Of a stretch of DNA of 45,791 bases, positions 1-9,495 are shown in pieces. The notes below the pieces were generated by a model. The model saw nothing but the letters and a program-made list of their open reading frames with translations, did not search any database and was not told the DNA's origin. The DNA is from Cryomorphaceae bacterium (GTDB lineage Bacteria; Bacteroidota; Bacteroidia; Flavobacteriales_D; Sanyastnellaceae): contig WGNM01000010.1 in NCBI GenBank assembly GCA_016124575.1, forward strand, positions 1 through 45,791, given 5' to 3'. The position numbers and the translations under genes are program-made. The stretch's first letter is position 1; each line of letters starts with the position of its first letter.

Positions 1-93
1 AGCTAAGGTTTACAAACAAGCAGCCTAGAAATGAACAAAAACACTAAGTTATGAGTCTCCCCCAAACCCCCTCATTACTATGGTTTTAACTGT

Positions 94-101
94 TATATTT
101 G
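94..101 (+). promoter_or_regulatory. Possible -7 box upstream of mnmG
   Basis: TATATTTG matches the Bacteroidota -7 consensus TAnnTTTG and lies about 70 bases before the mnmG start. No clear TTG sits 17-19 bases upstream, so the assignment is weak. Confidence 0.35.
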
Positions 102-146
102 TATATAAGATCTTGTCCAAACAATCCCGACCACTTCATTCTGACA

Positions 147-162
147 CGTTTCACGTGGAACA
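147..162. other. parS: parS-like ParB binding site, upstream copy
   Basis: CGTTTCACGTGGAACA differs by one base from TGTTTCACGTGGAACA, a common variant of the bacterial centromere parS, to which ParB binds for chromosome segregation. It lies 9 bases before the mnmG start codon. A second, perfectly palindromic copy lies just after the mnmG stop. Identification rests on similarity to the published consensus; no parA or parB gene is in the window. Confidence 0.65.
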
Positions 163-171
163 ATTCATACT

Positions 172-2040
172 ATGTTATCTAATTACGACGTAATTGTTGT
201 CGGCGCCGGACACGCTGGTAACGAAGCTGCTGCTGCTGCCGCAAACCTTGGTTCGAAAGTGCTCCTCATTACAATGAACATGGGCACCATCGGACAAATG
301 TCATGCAATCCCGCAATGGGAGGAATAGCCAAAGGCCAGATTGTCCGCGAAATTGATGCAATGGGAGGATACTCCGGTATTGTTTCCGATAGATCGATGG
401 TGCAATTCAGGATGCTAAATAGATCAAAAGGGCCAGCGATGTGGAGTCCGCGCACCCAAAACGACCGTGCACTTTTCTCCCAATACTGGCGTATGATGTT
501 GGAGGAAACACCTAACGTAGACTTCTGGCAAGACATGGTTACATCGTTAATCATCGAGAACCACACTGTTTGCGGCGTTCGCACAGCGATGGGCGTTGAA
601 ATAAAATCAAAGTCTGTAATTCTCACCAATGGCACCTTTCTAAACGGCACCATCCACCTTGGTGAAAAACAATTTGGTGGTGGAAGGGCAGGCGAGGGAG
701 CCGCATTTGGTATCACAGAGCAGCTCTTCGAAAATGGTTTTCAAACAGGCCGTATGAAGACTGGAACTCCACCGAGAATAGACGGAAGGTCGCTCAATTA
801 CAACTTGATGGAAGAGCAACCGGGAGATGCTGATGTCACCGGTTTCTCATATTTAAACATAGAAAAGCCAGCCAGACAACTTAGCTGTCATATCACCTAT
901 ACGAACGAAAACGTCCACGACATTCTCCGCACTGGATTTGATAGATCGCCGATGTTCAACGGACGAATTCAGGGAACTGGACCGCGGTACTGTCCTTCGA
1001 TAGAAGACAAAATAAATCGCTTTGCTGATAAAGATCGCCATCAAATATTTGTAGAACCAGAGGGCTGGAATACGGTAGAAATTTACGTAAATGGCTTCTC
1101 AACCAGTTTACCTGAAGACGTGCAATACGCCGCGATGAAACAAATTCCTGGTTTTAAAAATGCGAAGATGTTCCGTCCAGGCTATGCCGTTGAATACGAC
1201 TACTTTCCTCCAACACAGCTTTACCACACCCTCGAAACTAAGAACCTACCAGGCTTGTATTTCGCAGGACAAATTAACGGAACTACCGGCTATGAAGAAG
1301 CTGCTTGTCAAGGACTAATGGCTGGCATTAATGCGCACTTAAAGATCAACGAAAAAGAAAACCTCATACTGAATAGGAGTGATGCCTACATTGGTGTTTT
1401 GATAGATGACCTTGTAACTAAGGGTACTGATGAGCCTTATCGCATGTTTACTTCGCGGGCTGAGTACCGCATACTGCTTCGTCAAGACAATGCCGATGAA
1501 CGTTTAACACCACTTTCTCATTCCTTGGGATTGGCCACCGATGAACGGATGGGGGCAACGACCAATAAACTGAAATCCATTTCAGAGCTCAAGTCTTTTT
1601 TATCCAACCAAAGTGTTGAGCCGTCTTTACTAAACCCCATCCTCGAGCTAAAAGGCAGTTCACCCATAACTCAAAAAGTAAAAATCGGTGGTGTTCTGAC
1701 ACGTCCGCATATCGTGTTTGAAGATATCCTCGCTGCTTCCCCAGAACTTCAAAACCATGTCGACACCCACAATCTAACCACCGAAGAAATTGAGTGTGCA
1801 ACAATATCTCTCAAATACGAGGGTTATATCCAAAAGGAAAAAGAAATGGCAGATAAAGCGAGTCGACTTGAAGACATTCTGCTTCCTGAAGACTTCGAAT
1901 ATGCCCGATTAACCAACATCAGTATTGAAGCACGTCAGAAACTAACAGAAATCAAACCACGGACGATCGCACAGGCATCTCGCATCTCGGGGGTTAGTCC
2001 GGCTGATGTTTCGGTGCTCCTCATCTATCTCGGACGATAA
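172..2040 (+). CDS. mnmG: tRNA uridine-5-carboxymethylaminomethyl modification enzyme MnmG (GidA)
   Basis: This FAD-dependent enzyme works with MnmE to build the cmnm5 group on the wobble uridine of certain tRNAs in the cytoplasm. The 622-residue length is normal for the family. The FAD-binding dinucleotide motif GAGHAGNEA lies near residues 11-19, and family blocks such as [53 protein letters not shown] and [17 protein letters not shown] are all present. The C-terminal helical domain that contacts MnmE and tRNA appears complete. The ATG start sits just before [11 protein letters not shown], as usual. parS-like palindromes flank the gene on both sides. It appears to be transcribed alone. Confidence 0.98.
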   Translation: MLSNYDVIVVGAGHAGNEAAAAAANLGSKVLLITMNMGTIGQMSCNPAMGGIAKGQIVREIDAMGGYSGIVSDRSMVQFRMLNRSKGPAMWSPRTQNDRALFSQYWRMMLEETPNVDFWQDMVTSLIIENHTVCGVRTAMGVEIKSKSVILTNGTFLNGTIHLGEKQFGGGRAGEGAAFGITEQLFENGFQTGRMKTGTPPRIDGRSLNYNLMEEQPGDADVTGFSYLNIEKPARQLSCHITYTNENVHDILRTGFDRSPMFNGRIQGTGPRYCPSIEDKINRFADKDRHQIFVEPEGWNTVEIYVNGFSTSLPEDVQYAAMKQIPGFKNAKMFRPGYAVEYDYFPPTQLYHTLETKNLPGLYFAGQINGTTGYEEAACQGLMAGINAHLKINEKENLILNRSDAYIGVLIDDLVTKGTDEPYRMFTSRAEYRILLRQDNADERLTPLSHSLGLATDERMGATTNKLKSISELKSFLSNQSVEPSLLNPILELKGSSPITQKVKIGGVLTRPHIVFEDILAASPELQNHVDTHNLTTEEIECATISLKYEGYIQKEKEMADKASRLEDILLPEDFEYARLTNISIEARQKLTEIKPRTIAQASRISGVSPADVSVLLIYLGR

Positions 2041-2041
2041 T

Positions 2042-2057
2042 TGTTCCACGTGGAACA
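2042..2057. other. parS: parS-like ParB binding site, perfect palindrome
   Basis: TGTTCCACGTGGAACA is a perfect 16-base inverted repeat matching known parS variants (general form TGTTNCACGTGNAACA). It starts two bases after the last base of the mnmG stop codon. With the 147-162 site it brackets mnmG. parS sites usually cluster near the replication origin, so the window may be origin-proximal. Confidence 0.75.
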
Positions 2058-2220
2058 GCCGTTGTTAAAATAGGGCCCATTAGTGGCTCAAATAGCCCCG
2101 CTGGTGCCGCGCCATTACTTTCTTGAGAACTCTTAAAAACGCACCCTTTCTAGGCCTTCTTTTAAAGTGCTCATTTTCAGTGTTTAACCAAATTTGGTGG
2201 TTCTCTGTCCAATAATTCGG

Positions 2221-2228
2221 TAAATTTG
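2221..2228 (+). promoter_or_regulatory. Possible -7 box for the aldehyde dehydrogenase gene
   Basis: TAAATTTG matches TAnnTTTG and lies 20 bases before the gene start. The nearest upstream TTG (2194-2196) is 24 bases away, longer than usual, so only the -7 element is supported. Confidence 0.4.
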
Positions 2229-2248
2229 CAGCCAAATTCAACACAATA

Positions 2249-3796
2249 ATGGAAACAGCACTTGGTATCAACATCCAACACGTATTAGACGTGCTTGGGG
2301 TTAAGGAAAATAACATGGGGGTCTCTACCGGACAAAACAACTTCGGTAGTGGGCCAACAATCACATCAACCACACCTGTTGATGGAACCACGATAGCATC
2401 GTTATCTACTGCCACAGAAGCTGATTACAGAAAAGTAATCGAGACAGCAAATGAAGCTTACGGATACTGGAGAAACGTGCCAGCACCAAAACGTGGTGAG
2501 ATCGTTCGCCAATACGGCGAAGCACTGCGCGTTAAGAAAGCTGAATTAGGTGCACTTGTTTCTTATGAAATGGGAAAGTCTTACCAAGAGGGCTTAGGTG
2601 AAGTTCAAGAAATGATAGACATCTGCGATTTTGCAGTTGGATTATCACGTCAGCTATACGGACTAACGATGCACTCTGAACGTCCGTCTCACCGCATGTA
2701 CGAGCAGTACCACCCACTCGGAATTGTTGGAATCATTAGTGCTTTCAACTTTCCTGTAGCTGTATGGTGTTGGAACACAGCCTTGGCATGGATTTGCGGC
2801 GATGTATGTGTATGGAAACCATCAGAAAAAGCACCCTTGTGCTCGATAGCTTGTCAGAACATCTTCAACGAAGTTGCTGCCGCTAATAATTTGCCTGAAG
2901 GAATTTCATGCATTATCAACGGTGATTACAAAGTTGGTGAATACATGACAAACGACACCCATGTACCTTTGATAAGTGCTACAGGTTCGATTCGAATGGG
3001 GAAAATTGTTGGCCAGGCTGTTGCATCACGTTTGGGTCGTGCATTGCTTGAATTGGGTGGAAACAACGCAATTATAATTACTGCAGACTCAGATCTAAAA
3101 ATGGTTGTTCCTGCAGCTGTTTTTGGCGCTGTTGGAACTTGTGGACAACGCTGCACAAGCACACGTCGCCTTATTATTCACGAATCAGTATACAACGATG
3201 TCCGCGATGCTCTTGTGTCAGCATACAAGCAATTGCGCATAGGCAATCCGCTTGACGAAAAGAACCACATCGGTCCACTTATCGATCAAGGCGCAGTTAA
3301 AGCTTACCTCAATGCTCTAGAGCATGTTGCAAAAGAAGGTGGTAAAATAGTTACTGAAAGCGGTGTAATCACAGGTGAAGGATACGAGTCTGGCTGCTAC
3401 GTGAAACCCGTTATTGCAGAGGTTCAAAACCATTACAATATTGTTCAAGAGGAAACCTTTGCTCCTATATTGTACATCATGAAATACAGCACCATCGATG
3501 AGGCAATAGCGCTTCAAAACGGTGTTAAGCAAGGACTATCGTCAGCAATCATGACAAATAACTTGAGAGAAGCAGAGCGATTCCTTTCTTGTAACGGATC
3601 TGACTGCGGTATTGCAAACGTAAACATCGGCACATCTGGTGCAGAAATAGGCGGTGCGTTTGGCGGCGAAAAAGAAACCGGTGGTGGTCGCGAATCAGGG
3701 TCTGACGCCTGGAAAGTCTACATGCGACGCCAAACAAACACTATCAACTACTCAACACAGATGCCATTGGCACAAGGAATCAAATTCGACTTATAA
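2249..3796 (+). CDS. amaB: ALDH7-family aldehyde dehydrogenase (probable aminoadipate-semialdehyde dehydrogenase)
   Basis: A soluble NAD(P)-dependent aldehyde dehydrogenase of 515 residues, the normal length. The general-base glutamate lies in ELGGNNA (Glu268) and the catalytic cysteine in GQRCTSTRR (Cys302). The ELGGNNA and GTxGQRCT blocks, with FNFPVAVWCWN and the ending GGAFGGEKETGGGRESGSDAWKVYMRR (positions 3652-3732), point to the ALDH7 (antiquitin) group, which oxidises 2-aminoadipate 6-semialdehyde in lysine breakdown or other aldehydes. Neighbours give no pathway clue, so the substrate is inferred from family only. The ATG at 2249 is used; a second ATG 24 codons in (MGVSTGQNNFG) is also possible. 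A strong terminator follows. Confidence 0.9.
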   Translation: METALGINIQHVLDVLGVKENNMGVSTGQNNFGSGPTITSTTPVDGTTIASLSTATEADYRKVIETANEAYGYWRNVPAPKRGEIVRQYGEALRVKKAELGALVSYEMGKSYQEGLGEVQEMIDICDFAVGLSRQLYGLTMHSERPSHRMYEQYHPLGIVGIISAFNFPVAVWCWNTALAWICGDVCVWKPSEKAPLCSIACQNIFNEVAAANNLPEGISCIINGDYKVGEYMTNDTHVPLISATGSIRMGKIVGQAVASRLGRALLELGGNNAIIITADSDLKMVVPAAVFGAVGTCGQRCTSTRRLIIHESVYNDVRDALVSAYKQLRIGNPLDEKNHIGPLIDQGAVKAYLNALEHVAKEGGKIVTESGVITGEGYESGCYVKPVIAEVQNHYNIVQEETFAPILYIMKYSTIDEAIALQNGVKQGLSSAIMTNNLREAERFLSCNGSDCGIANVNIGTSGAEIGGAFGGEKETGGGRESGSDAWKVYMRRQTNTINYSTQMPLAQGIKFDL

Positions 3797-3825
3797 AAAA
3801 AGCCCCGAGAAATCGGGGTTTTTTT
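3797..3825 (+). terminator. Rho-independent terminator after the aldehyde dehydrogenase gene
   Basis: Stem CCCCGA / TCGGGG around a GAAA loop (3803-3818), preceded by an A run and followed by seven T. It begins immediately after the stop codon. The A/T symmetry could let it work in both directions. Confidence 0.9.
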
Positions 3826-3839
3826 ATCTTGTATCCCTT

Positions 3840-5054
3840 ATGCGTAACTACATACTAGCACTAACTTTACTTGCTCTCGGTTGCACCCCAAGCCAGCCGC
3901 CAATTATCGAATCCATCACCCCTGTTGGATCTTGGCGTATGTCTCTATTTCTGGGGCCTGATACACTGGAAACAGATGTAACCATTACTGACTCACTGCA
4001 TTTCATGTTTCACAACGCTGCAGAAGTCATTAAAACCTCAAAAGCATCTTATCAAAACGACTCAATATTCGTTGAGATGCCCGTGTTTCACTCCTATTTC
4101 TTGCTGCATCAAAACAACCAGGATGAAATCATTGGAAAGTGGTTTAACCCAGGTAAATCACCAGAATATCAAATACCCGTTTCATTTAATCGCGTTGTTG
4201 CCCATTCAGAGTTACCCAATACCGCAGACACCTTAAAATACGCCGTAACATTCAGTGAAAATACAGAAGATGCATATCCTGCAGTCGGTTTATTTCTTAC
4301 CCAAAACAACCGAATAAGCGGCACCTTTCTTACCGAAACTGGCGACTATCGCTATCTCGAAGGCGCAATTCTAGGTAACAAGTGGAAGTTCCAATGCTTT
4401 GACGGTTCGCATGCTTTCTTGTTCACGGCAACGCACAATGGCGACTCTTTGATTAACGGAACCTTTTATAGCGGAAATCACTGGTATGAACCATGGAAAG
4501 GAAATATTGACTCAGCAGCAACGCTTCGGAACCCTTATTCACTGACTTATTTGACCGACGAATCAGACTTCTCGTTTAACGCCATGAACCTTGACGGAGA
4601 GATAATAGAATTCAATCCTTCAACCAACAAAGGGAAAGTAACAATCGTTCAGATCTTCGGCAGCTGGTGTCCGAACTGTCTCGACGAATCTTTATTCTAC
4701 AAGCAGCTTTACGCCTCTTATCACGACCAAGGATTGGAAATTGTTCCTGTGGCATTTGAAAAAGGCGACGATTTTAGTTCAAACGTAAACCGTTTAAGAA
4801 AGTACGCTTCAGACCTCAACTTGCCCTTCTCTTCATATCTAGGCGGCAAGGCTTCCAAAGTGGAAGCGTCAAAAATATTTCCAATGCTCAATGCAATATC
4901 CTCGTTTCCAACAACGATATTCTTAGATAAAAGTGGCACTGTGAGGCGAATTCATACAGGTTTCTACGGTCCTGGAACAGGAACACATTATGAACGATTC
5001 ATTTCTGACACAAGGAGCTTTATCGAAGTTTTATTGAATGAAGAAGCATTGTGA
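3840..5054 (+). CDS. TlpA-like thioredoxin-fold lipoprotein
   Basis: Probable periplasmic, membrane-anchored thiol-disulfide protein of 404 residues. The start at 3840 gives a lipoprotein signal (MRNYILALTLLALGC, lipid-attachment Cys15); the reading frame is open further upstream but that part crosses the terminator. Residues about 20-250 form a beta-rich domain of unknown role. A thioredoxin domain follows, with the redox motif WCPNC (Cys277, Cys280) and the cis-proline region SSFPTTIFLD. TlpA/ResA-type proteins usually reduce cytochrome c apoprotein or other envelope disulfides; the substrate here is unknown. The stop overlaps the GTG start of the next gene, so the two are probably co-translated. 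Confidence 0.85.
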   Translation: MRNYILALTLLALGCTPSQPPIIESITPVGSWRMSLFLGPDTLETDVTITDSLHFMFHNAAEVIKTSKASYQNDSIFVEMPVFHSYFLLHQNNQDEIIGKWFNPGKSPEYQIPVSFNRVVAHSELPNTADTLKYAVTFSENTEDAYPAVGLFLTQNNRISGTFLTETGDYRYLEGAILGNKWKFQCFDGSHAFLFTATHNGDSLINGTFYSGNHWYEPWKGNIDSAATLRNPYSLTYLTDESDFSFNAMNLDGEIIEFNPSTNKGKVTIVQIFGSWCPNCLDESLFYKQLYASYHDQGLEIVPVAFEKGDDFSSNVNRLRKYASDLNLPFSSYLGGKASKVEASKIFPMLNAISSFPTTIFLDKSGTVRRIHTGFYGPGTGTHYERFISDTRSFIEVLLNEEAL

Positions 5055-5515
5055 AAGACCTCGGCGTATTTGTATTGGCTAGCTCCCTTTCAGTTGTAGC
5101 AATCTACCTAATAGGTAAAACTGAGATTTTAGGCGGACATGATACAACAGATAACCTCAACGAATCATTTTTAGCTGCGGGTTGTGCCATAAATGCTGTT
5201 ATTGCTTTCGTAAGGGGATATCTCTTCTTCGAACCTCTTGATAACATTAACACCCTCGATGAAGAACAATCTATTCAGGTTTCACAACCCGCTTATTCAC
5301 TGTTTTGGATTCAGATCATACATCCCCTTGGATTGCTTATCAGCATGTCGTTATTGACATATATTATCATGTTCTCTTTTGAGACATTTCACGGCGATGT
5401 AGTCGCATGGTTCACCACCGATATTCTAAAGTCTAGTCTGTTATTGAGTGCGGGCGTCGCTATTCTCTTAGCCTCAACCTTTCACATTCGACATTTGAAC
5501 ATGCGAACTACTTGA
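5051..5515 (+). CDS. Small multi-pass membrane protein of unknown function
   Basis: A 154-residue protein that I do not recognise. It shows about four hydrophobic segments: near residues 3-22 (VFVLASSLSVVAIYLIG), 43-63 (AAGCAINAVIAF), 88-113 (IIHPLGLLISMSLLTYII) and 128-147. The start is GTG, overlapping the stop of the TlpA-like gene in the four-base form GTGA, which suggests translational coupling and perhaps a role with that protein. Its 3' end overlaps the convergent M28 peptidase gene by 8 bases. No catalytic motif is visible. Confidence 0.7.
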   Translation: MKDLGVFVLASSLSVVAIYLIGKTEILGGHDTTDNLNESFLAAGCAINAVIAFVRGYLFFEPLDNINTLDEEQSIQVSQPAYSLFWIQIIHPLGLLISMSLLTYIIMFSFETFHGDVVAWFTTDILKSSLLLSAGVAILLASTFHIRHLNMRTT

Positions 5516-7076
5516 AATCGTTCTGAACATTTACAACCAACTTCCCGTCGCGATTTGCAATATCCCACGCCGTTAAAAACACCAACCGGGCAATGGTCGC
5601 AGTTTTATCGTACATAATCTTATCGGGAGTGTCCGTCGGTTTGTGGTAATCTTCATGAACGCCACTGAAGTAGAAAATGCAAGGAATGTTGTTCTTAGCG
5701 AAGTTATAGTGGTCGCTGCGATAGTAATAGCGATTTGGATCTTTTGGGTCGTTGTACGTATAATCGAGTTCTAAATTTGTGTACGTTGCATTTGTCTTTT
5801 CAGATATTTCATGCAGTTCAGTGCTCAATTTATCTGATCCAATCAAATAAACATAGTTCGAATCGGCGTGTTCAGGATCCACTCTTCCTATCATGTCAAT
5901 ATTCAAATCAACAACCGTAGATTCAAGCGGGAAAACGGGGTGCATGGTGTACCATTCACTTCCCAACAATCCTTTCTCTTCTCCTGAAACGAGCATTAAA
6001 AGGACACTTCTTCTTGGTCCGTGACCTTCATCCTTAGCCTTTTTAAACGCCTGTGCAATTTCCAAGACCGATACCGTTCCAGAACCGTCATCATCGGCAC
6101 CATTGTAAATTTCGCCATCAATTATTCCAACGTGATCATAATGGGCAGTAATTACAACCACCTCGTGTTTAATGATTGGGTCTGATCCCTCAATAAAACA
6201 AAGTACGTTGTCGCTTACAAACTTATTCTCGTCTCTTTTTACAGAGATTGAAGCTTCGTTCTTAGTTAGTTTTGATTTGGGCACACGTTTCTTACGAATC
6301 GACTTGATCATTTTCTCACGAACCTTCTTACCACCAACCAATTTATCTAGCACTTCAGGGCGGACGAAAAAAGTAGGGAGAACCTCACTTCTTTCCTCTC
6401 TTTCCATATCGAGTTTCATTCCTGGATTTGTGAGAAAGTATTTAATGCGCCCTACATATTGATCGTAATCATTGTTCAAAATAACTAAGGCTCTGGCGCC
6501 CAATCTTTCTGCAGCATCGCGTTTTATGCGCCAATCTCCTGACCATTCACTTGGTGACTTTTCGTTGGTAACGAGCGACAATCCATCTGAAGAAAAAGGC
6601 TCTCCATTGAGCACTACAACAATCTTATCCTTAACACTTATGCCCGCGTAGTCATTGTAATATTCACTTTCAACACCATATCCTGCGAACACCACAGAAC
6701 CCTTTAATTCAGTTTGATTGAACCCTGGGAAAAAGTAAAAATCTTCGTAGAAAGAGTAGTTTTTGTCTCCAACAGTCATTTCAGCACTTACCGTTTTCTC
6801 CGTGCGAAGGGGAAATTCTTGCTGGTAGCTACCATCTATGCATCCAGCAACACCCAGACCTTTGAAATAGTCTACAATATAATCTGACGCTGCCTTTTGT
6901 CCGGCCATTCCTGTCTCACGTCCTTCAAATTTATCCGACGCCAGAATCATCAAATGCTGTCTTAACTCATCAGCAGTTATTGTTTCGCTGTAGCGCAATG
7001 CAACGGTATCTTTCTGACAAAACCCAGGTACACTAAAAGACAAAAAGAGTACTATGATTACTAACTTATTCATCAT
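5508..7076 (-). CDS. M28-family zinc aminopeptidase, exported
   Basis: A secreted or periplasmic metallopeptidase of 522 residues. The signal peptide (MMNKLVIIVLFLSFSVPGFCQ) supports an ATG start at 7076, or the adjacent one at 7073. Two-zinc M28 ligands are visible in VVITAHYDHVG, YNGADDDGSGT, LVSGEEKGLLGSEWY, NIDMIGRV and YRSDHYNF. A PA-like insert (about residues 110-230) lies ahead of the catalytic region, as in many bacterial M28 peptidases. The likely reaction is removal of N-terminal residues from peptides. The start overlaps the rpiB stop (ATGATGA), so the two genes share a transcript. There is no C-terminal T9SS sorting domain. Confidence 0.9.
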   Translation of the reverse strand: MMNKLVIIVLFLSFSVPGFCQKDTVALRYSETITADELRQHLMILASDKFEGRETGMAGQKAASDYIVDYFKGLGVAGCIDGSYQQEFPLRTEKTVSAEMTVGDKNYSFYEDFYFFPGFNQTELKGSVVFAGYGVESEYYNDYAGISVKDKIVVVLNGEPFSSDGLSLVTNEKSPSEWSGDWRIKRDAAERLGARALVILNNDYDQYVGRIKYFLTNPGMKLDMEREERSEVLPTFFVRPEVLDKLVGGKKVREKMIKSIRKKRVPKSKLTKNEASISVKRDENKFVSDNVLCFIEGSDPIIKHEVVVITAHYDHVGIIDGEIYNGADDDGSGTVSVLEIAQAFKKAKDEGHGPRRSVLLMLVSGEEKGLLGSEWYTMHPVFPLESTVVDLNIDMIGRVDPEHADSNYVYLIGSDKLSTELHEISEKTNATYTNLELDYTYNDPKDPNRYYYRSDHYNFAKNNIPCIFYFSGVHEDYHKPTDTPDKIMYDKTATIARLVFLTAWDIANRDGKLVVNVQNDFK

Positions 7077-7504
7077 GAGCAAGCAATTTTATTTACACGG
7101 TTGGCATGACGCCCACCTTCAAACTCTGCAGAAAAGAAAGCTTCCATAATATCGTTGGTTTCTGCTTCAGAGGTAAACCGAGCTGGAATACAGCAGATAT
7201 TTGCATCGTTGTGTTGAACAGCCAAAGAAGCTATTTCAGCATTCCAACAAATAGCAGCGCGTATTTTCTGATGTTTGTTGGCTGTGATGGCTACACCATT
7301 TGCAGAACCACATATTAACACACCTAAATCTGTCTTATTAGAAGCAACCGATTCGGCTACTGCATGAGCATAATCAGGATAATCTACAGAATCAGTTGAG
7401 TGAGTGCCTAAGTCTTCAACAGCGAATCCCTTCGATTCTAACCAACTAACAATCAGTGATTTTCTATCAAAACCAGCATGATCGGAACCAATTGCTATCT
7501 TCAT
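7073..7504 (-). CDS. rpiB: Ribose 5-phosphate isomerase B
   Basis: Interconverts ribulose 5-phosphate and ribose 5-phosphate in the pentose phosphate pathway. The 143-residue length is typical. Family features are the start MKIAIGSDHAGFDRK, the catalytic cysteine in LICGSANGVAITANK (Cys65), His98 in QHNDAN and the arginine in CIPARF. Many RpiB proteins have GTGIG where this one has GSANG, a variant that also occurs in Bacteroidota RpiB. Allose 6-phosphate or galactose 6-phosphate isomerases share the fold, but nothing in the context supports them. It is the first gene of the rpiB-M28 pair. Confidence 0.93.
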   Translation of the reverse strand: MKIAIGSDHAGFDRKSLIVSWLESKGFAVEDLGTHSTDSVDYPDYAHAVAESVASNKTDLGVLICGSANGVAITANKHQKIRAAICWNAEIASLAVQHNDANICCIPARFTSEAETNDIMEAFFSAEFEGGRHANRVNKIACS

Positions 7505-7971
7505 TCTTTAATATTTGAGTCAAAGAAACGAATATTCGTTCAGAACAGCGACCTGCTCATACAGCTTTCAGTCCGTTCAAAACAATGTTAACTCAGCGTT
7601 AATAGATGTTGAATACTACTGAGTACTTTATTTTGAACTGTCGATTATTTAGTCTGATACAAATAGTTATGAAAACAACGACAAAAGATGTCTAAAGAAT
7701 TCAGAATAGAATTAACCAAAATTATATGGTTTATGAACGTCTATCAACAACAAACATATACCATCTTTGTATTTTAAGGAGAATGTTAACAACCACATCA
7801 AATCACTGATCATCAATCATAAATGACGTTAATTAGTTGTGTAAAAGGTTTGAGAAACGTTGACAAATGACATAAGCAAGGCGAATGAAGTTTAAATTTG
7901 AACCATATTAACACCCTAATAACAGACTACTATATCTTTTTAAAAAAATTAATTCTTGTATTTATAGAAAG
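7505..7971. other. AT-rich divergent intergenic region
   Basis: This 467-base region separates rpiB (-) from the YwqK operon (+). It is strongly AT-rich, contains no convincing reading frame and must hold the promoters of both operons. CATCTTTG at 7761-7768 is one base from TAnnTTTG but is about 200 bases from the YwqK start. I see no structured RNA or clear repeat. Confidence 0.5.
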
Positions 7972-9495
7972 TTGAAAACAGTTCAAAAGACCATATTGCT
8001 CATTTGCCTCTTGTGTAATTATTCACTTGAAGGAATTTCGCAGGCCGATACATTGGGCGTGCCTACCAAATTTTTCTATGAAAACGGTGTATTGTCTAGT
8101 GAAGGGCCGATGATAAATGGATTACCAGACGGTTTTTGGAAGACCTATTACGAAGATGGGAATTTGAAAACTGCGGGTAACAGGAAGAATCACTTGTTGG
8201 AAGGAGAGTGGTTTTTCAACAGGCCAGATGGCACATTGGAACGCATAATCACCTATTCTGCAGACAAGAGAAATGGATATACCAAAGAGTTCTCAGCTGA
8301 TAGCATTGTGATAGCTCAGATACCTTACGAAGGAGACATACGTTCAGGCTTAGCAACCTATTTTTACGAAACCGGGGAGCGATATAGGGAAACCACGTTT
8401 GTAAATAACAAAGAAGAAGGGAAAGGGTATGAATACGATAAAGACGGACGTGTAATTACAAACCTTACTTACCAAAACGGATTTTTGAGATCCATTGAAA
8501 AGATAAACAGGTATCAAGACGGACAAAGAACAGGGTATTGGATTGATTTGTATCCGAATGGAGTGAAGAAAGAAGAAGGAAATTATCGATACGGATTAAG
8601 GAATGGTGTTTTCAAGTTCTACAACAAGAAAGGAGACCTTGATAAAATGGAGCAATACGTTGATGGAGAGCTGATGAAAGATTCAGAATTGGCGGTTATT
8701 TTAGACATCCGAAAAGAATATTATCCCGATGGGAGGCTGAAATTGGTTGGTAGTTACAATGAAGGAAGTAAGCAAGGCGTGTTCAGAGAATACAATGAAG
8801 AGGGAGTACTTTCGAATGGTTATTTATACGAAGAAAATCTCAAAATCGGAGAAGGTGTAATAGATCCGGAGGGCAAGTATCAAGGACCATGGAAATTATT
8901 TTACCCAACAGGGGAGCTTAGAGCAGAAGGATCATATGTGGATGGATTGCGAGAGGGGCCTTGGAAGTTCTACTTCACCAATGGAAAAGTTGAACAACTT
9001 GGAAATTACAAAACCGGCAATGCTCACGGAGGGTGGAAATGGTTCTTTCAAAATGGTTCAGTAAAACGGGAAGAGAGCTTTAGAAAAGGAAAAGAAGACG
9101 GGGAGTTCTTTGAATACGACGAAGATGGTATTATCATTCACCAAGGCAGCTACATTGATGGCTTGAAAACGGGTCCGTGGATTTATCATGTCAACGACCA
9201 TAAAGAAGTCGGTGAATTCTTAGATGGAGAAAAGAATGGCAAGTGGAATTTTTACGTTGAAGACAAAGAAGTCATTTTTACAGGTGAGTATCTTGTCGGA
9301 ATACCCGTAGGTAAACACAAATATTTCTATCCGAATGGACGGATAAAATTAGAAGGTAAATACGAAGGTGGGGTGAGAGATGGCGATTGGAAGTATTTCA
9401 ATGAAGATGGTACTTTGGCAGTTGCCGTGAAGTATAACAATGGCGTAATGGCTAAAATTGATGGAGTAAAACTCCCGAAAGAGCTCGAAGAATGA
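7972..9495 (+). CDS. YwqK/MORN-type repeat protein, exported
   Basis: A 507-residue protein with an N-terminal signal peptide (hydrophobic core ILLICLLCNYSLEG) followed by about 18-20 beta-hairpin repeats of roughly 20-24 residues with the pattern GxWKFYxxNGxxxxxGxYxxG. Examples are GPWKLFYPTGELRAEGSY and GPWKFYFTNGKVEQLGNY. This is the repeat once named 'toxin-antitoxin system YwqK antitoxin' and related to MORN repeats. Such proteins are common in Bacteroidota and their molecular role is mostly unknown; no toxin is present here. The start is TTG, with no closer ATG. The stop overlaps the downstream kinase start (ATGA), which suggests it acts with that kinase, perhaps on the envelope side. 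Confidence 0.85.
   Translation: MKTVQKTILLICLLCNYSLEGISQADTLGVPTKFFYENGVLSSEGPMINGLPDGFWKTYYEDGNLKTAGNRKNHLLEGEWFFNRPDGTLERIITYSADKRNGYTKEFSADSIVIAQIPYEGDIRSGLATYFYETGERYRETTFVNNKEEGKGYEYDKDGRVITNLTYQNGFLRSIEKINRYQDGQRTGYWIDLYPNGVKKEEGNYRYGLRNGVFKFYNKKGDLDKMEQYVDGELMKDSELAVILDIRKEYYPDGRLKLVGSYNEGSKQGVFREYNEEGVLSNGYLYEENLKIGEGVIDPEGKYQGPWKLFYPTGELRAEGSYVDGLREGPWKFYFTNGKVEQLGNYKTGNAHGGWKWFFQNGSVKREESFRKGKEDGEFFEYDEDGIIIHQGSYIDGLKTGPWIYHVNDHKEVGEFLDGEKNGKWNFYVEDKEVIFTGEYLVGIPVGKHKYFYPNGRIKLEGKYEGGVRDGDWKYFNEDGTLAVAVKYNNGVMAKIDGVKLPKELEE

Noticed and set aside
3654-3839. N-terminal extension of the TlpA-like protein into the aldehyde dehydrogenase gene
   Set aside because: It would translate through the terminator and place the lipoprotein signal internally; the ATG at 3840 is far better.
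7972-9495. YwqK protein read as an antitoxin of a toxin-antitoxin pair
   Set aside because: The family name is historical; the gene is large, exported and coupled to a kinase, with no toxin-like neighbour.
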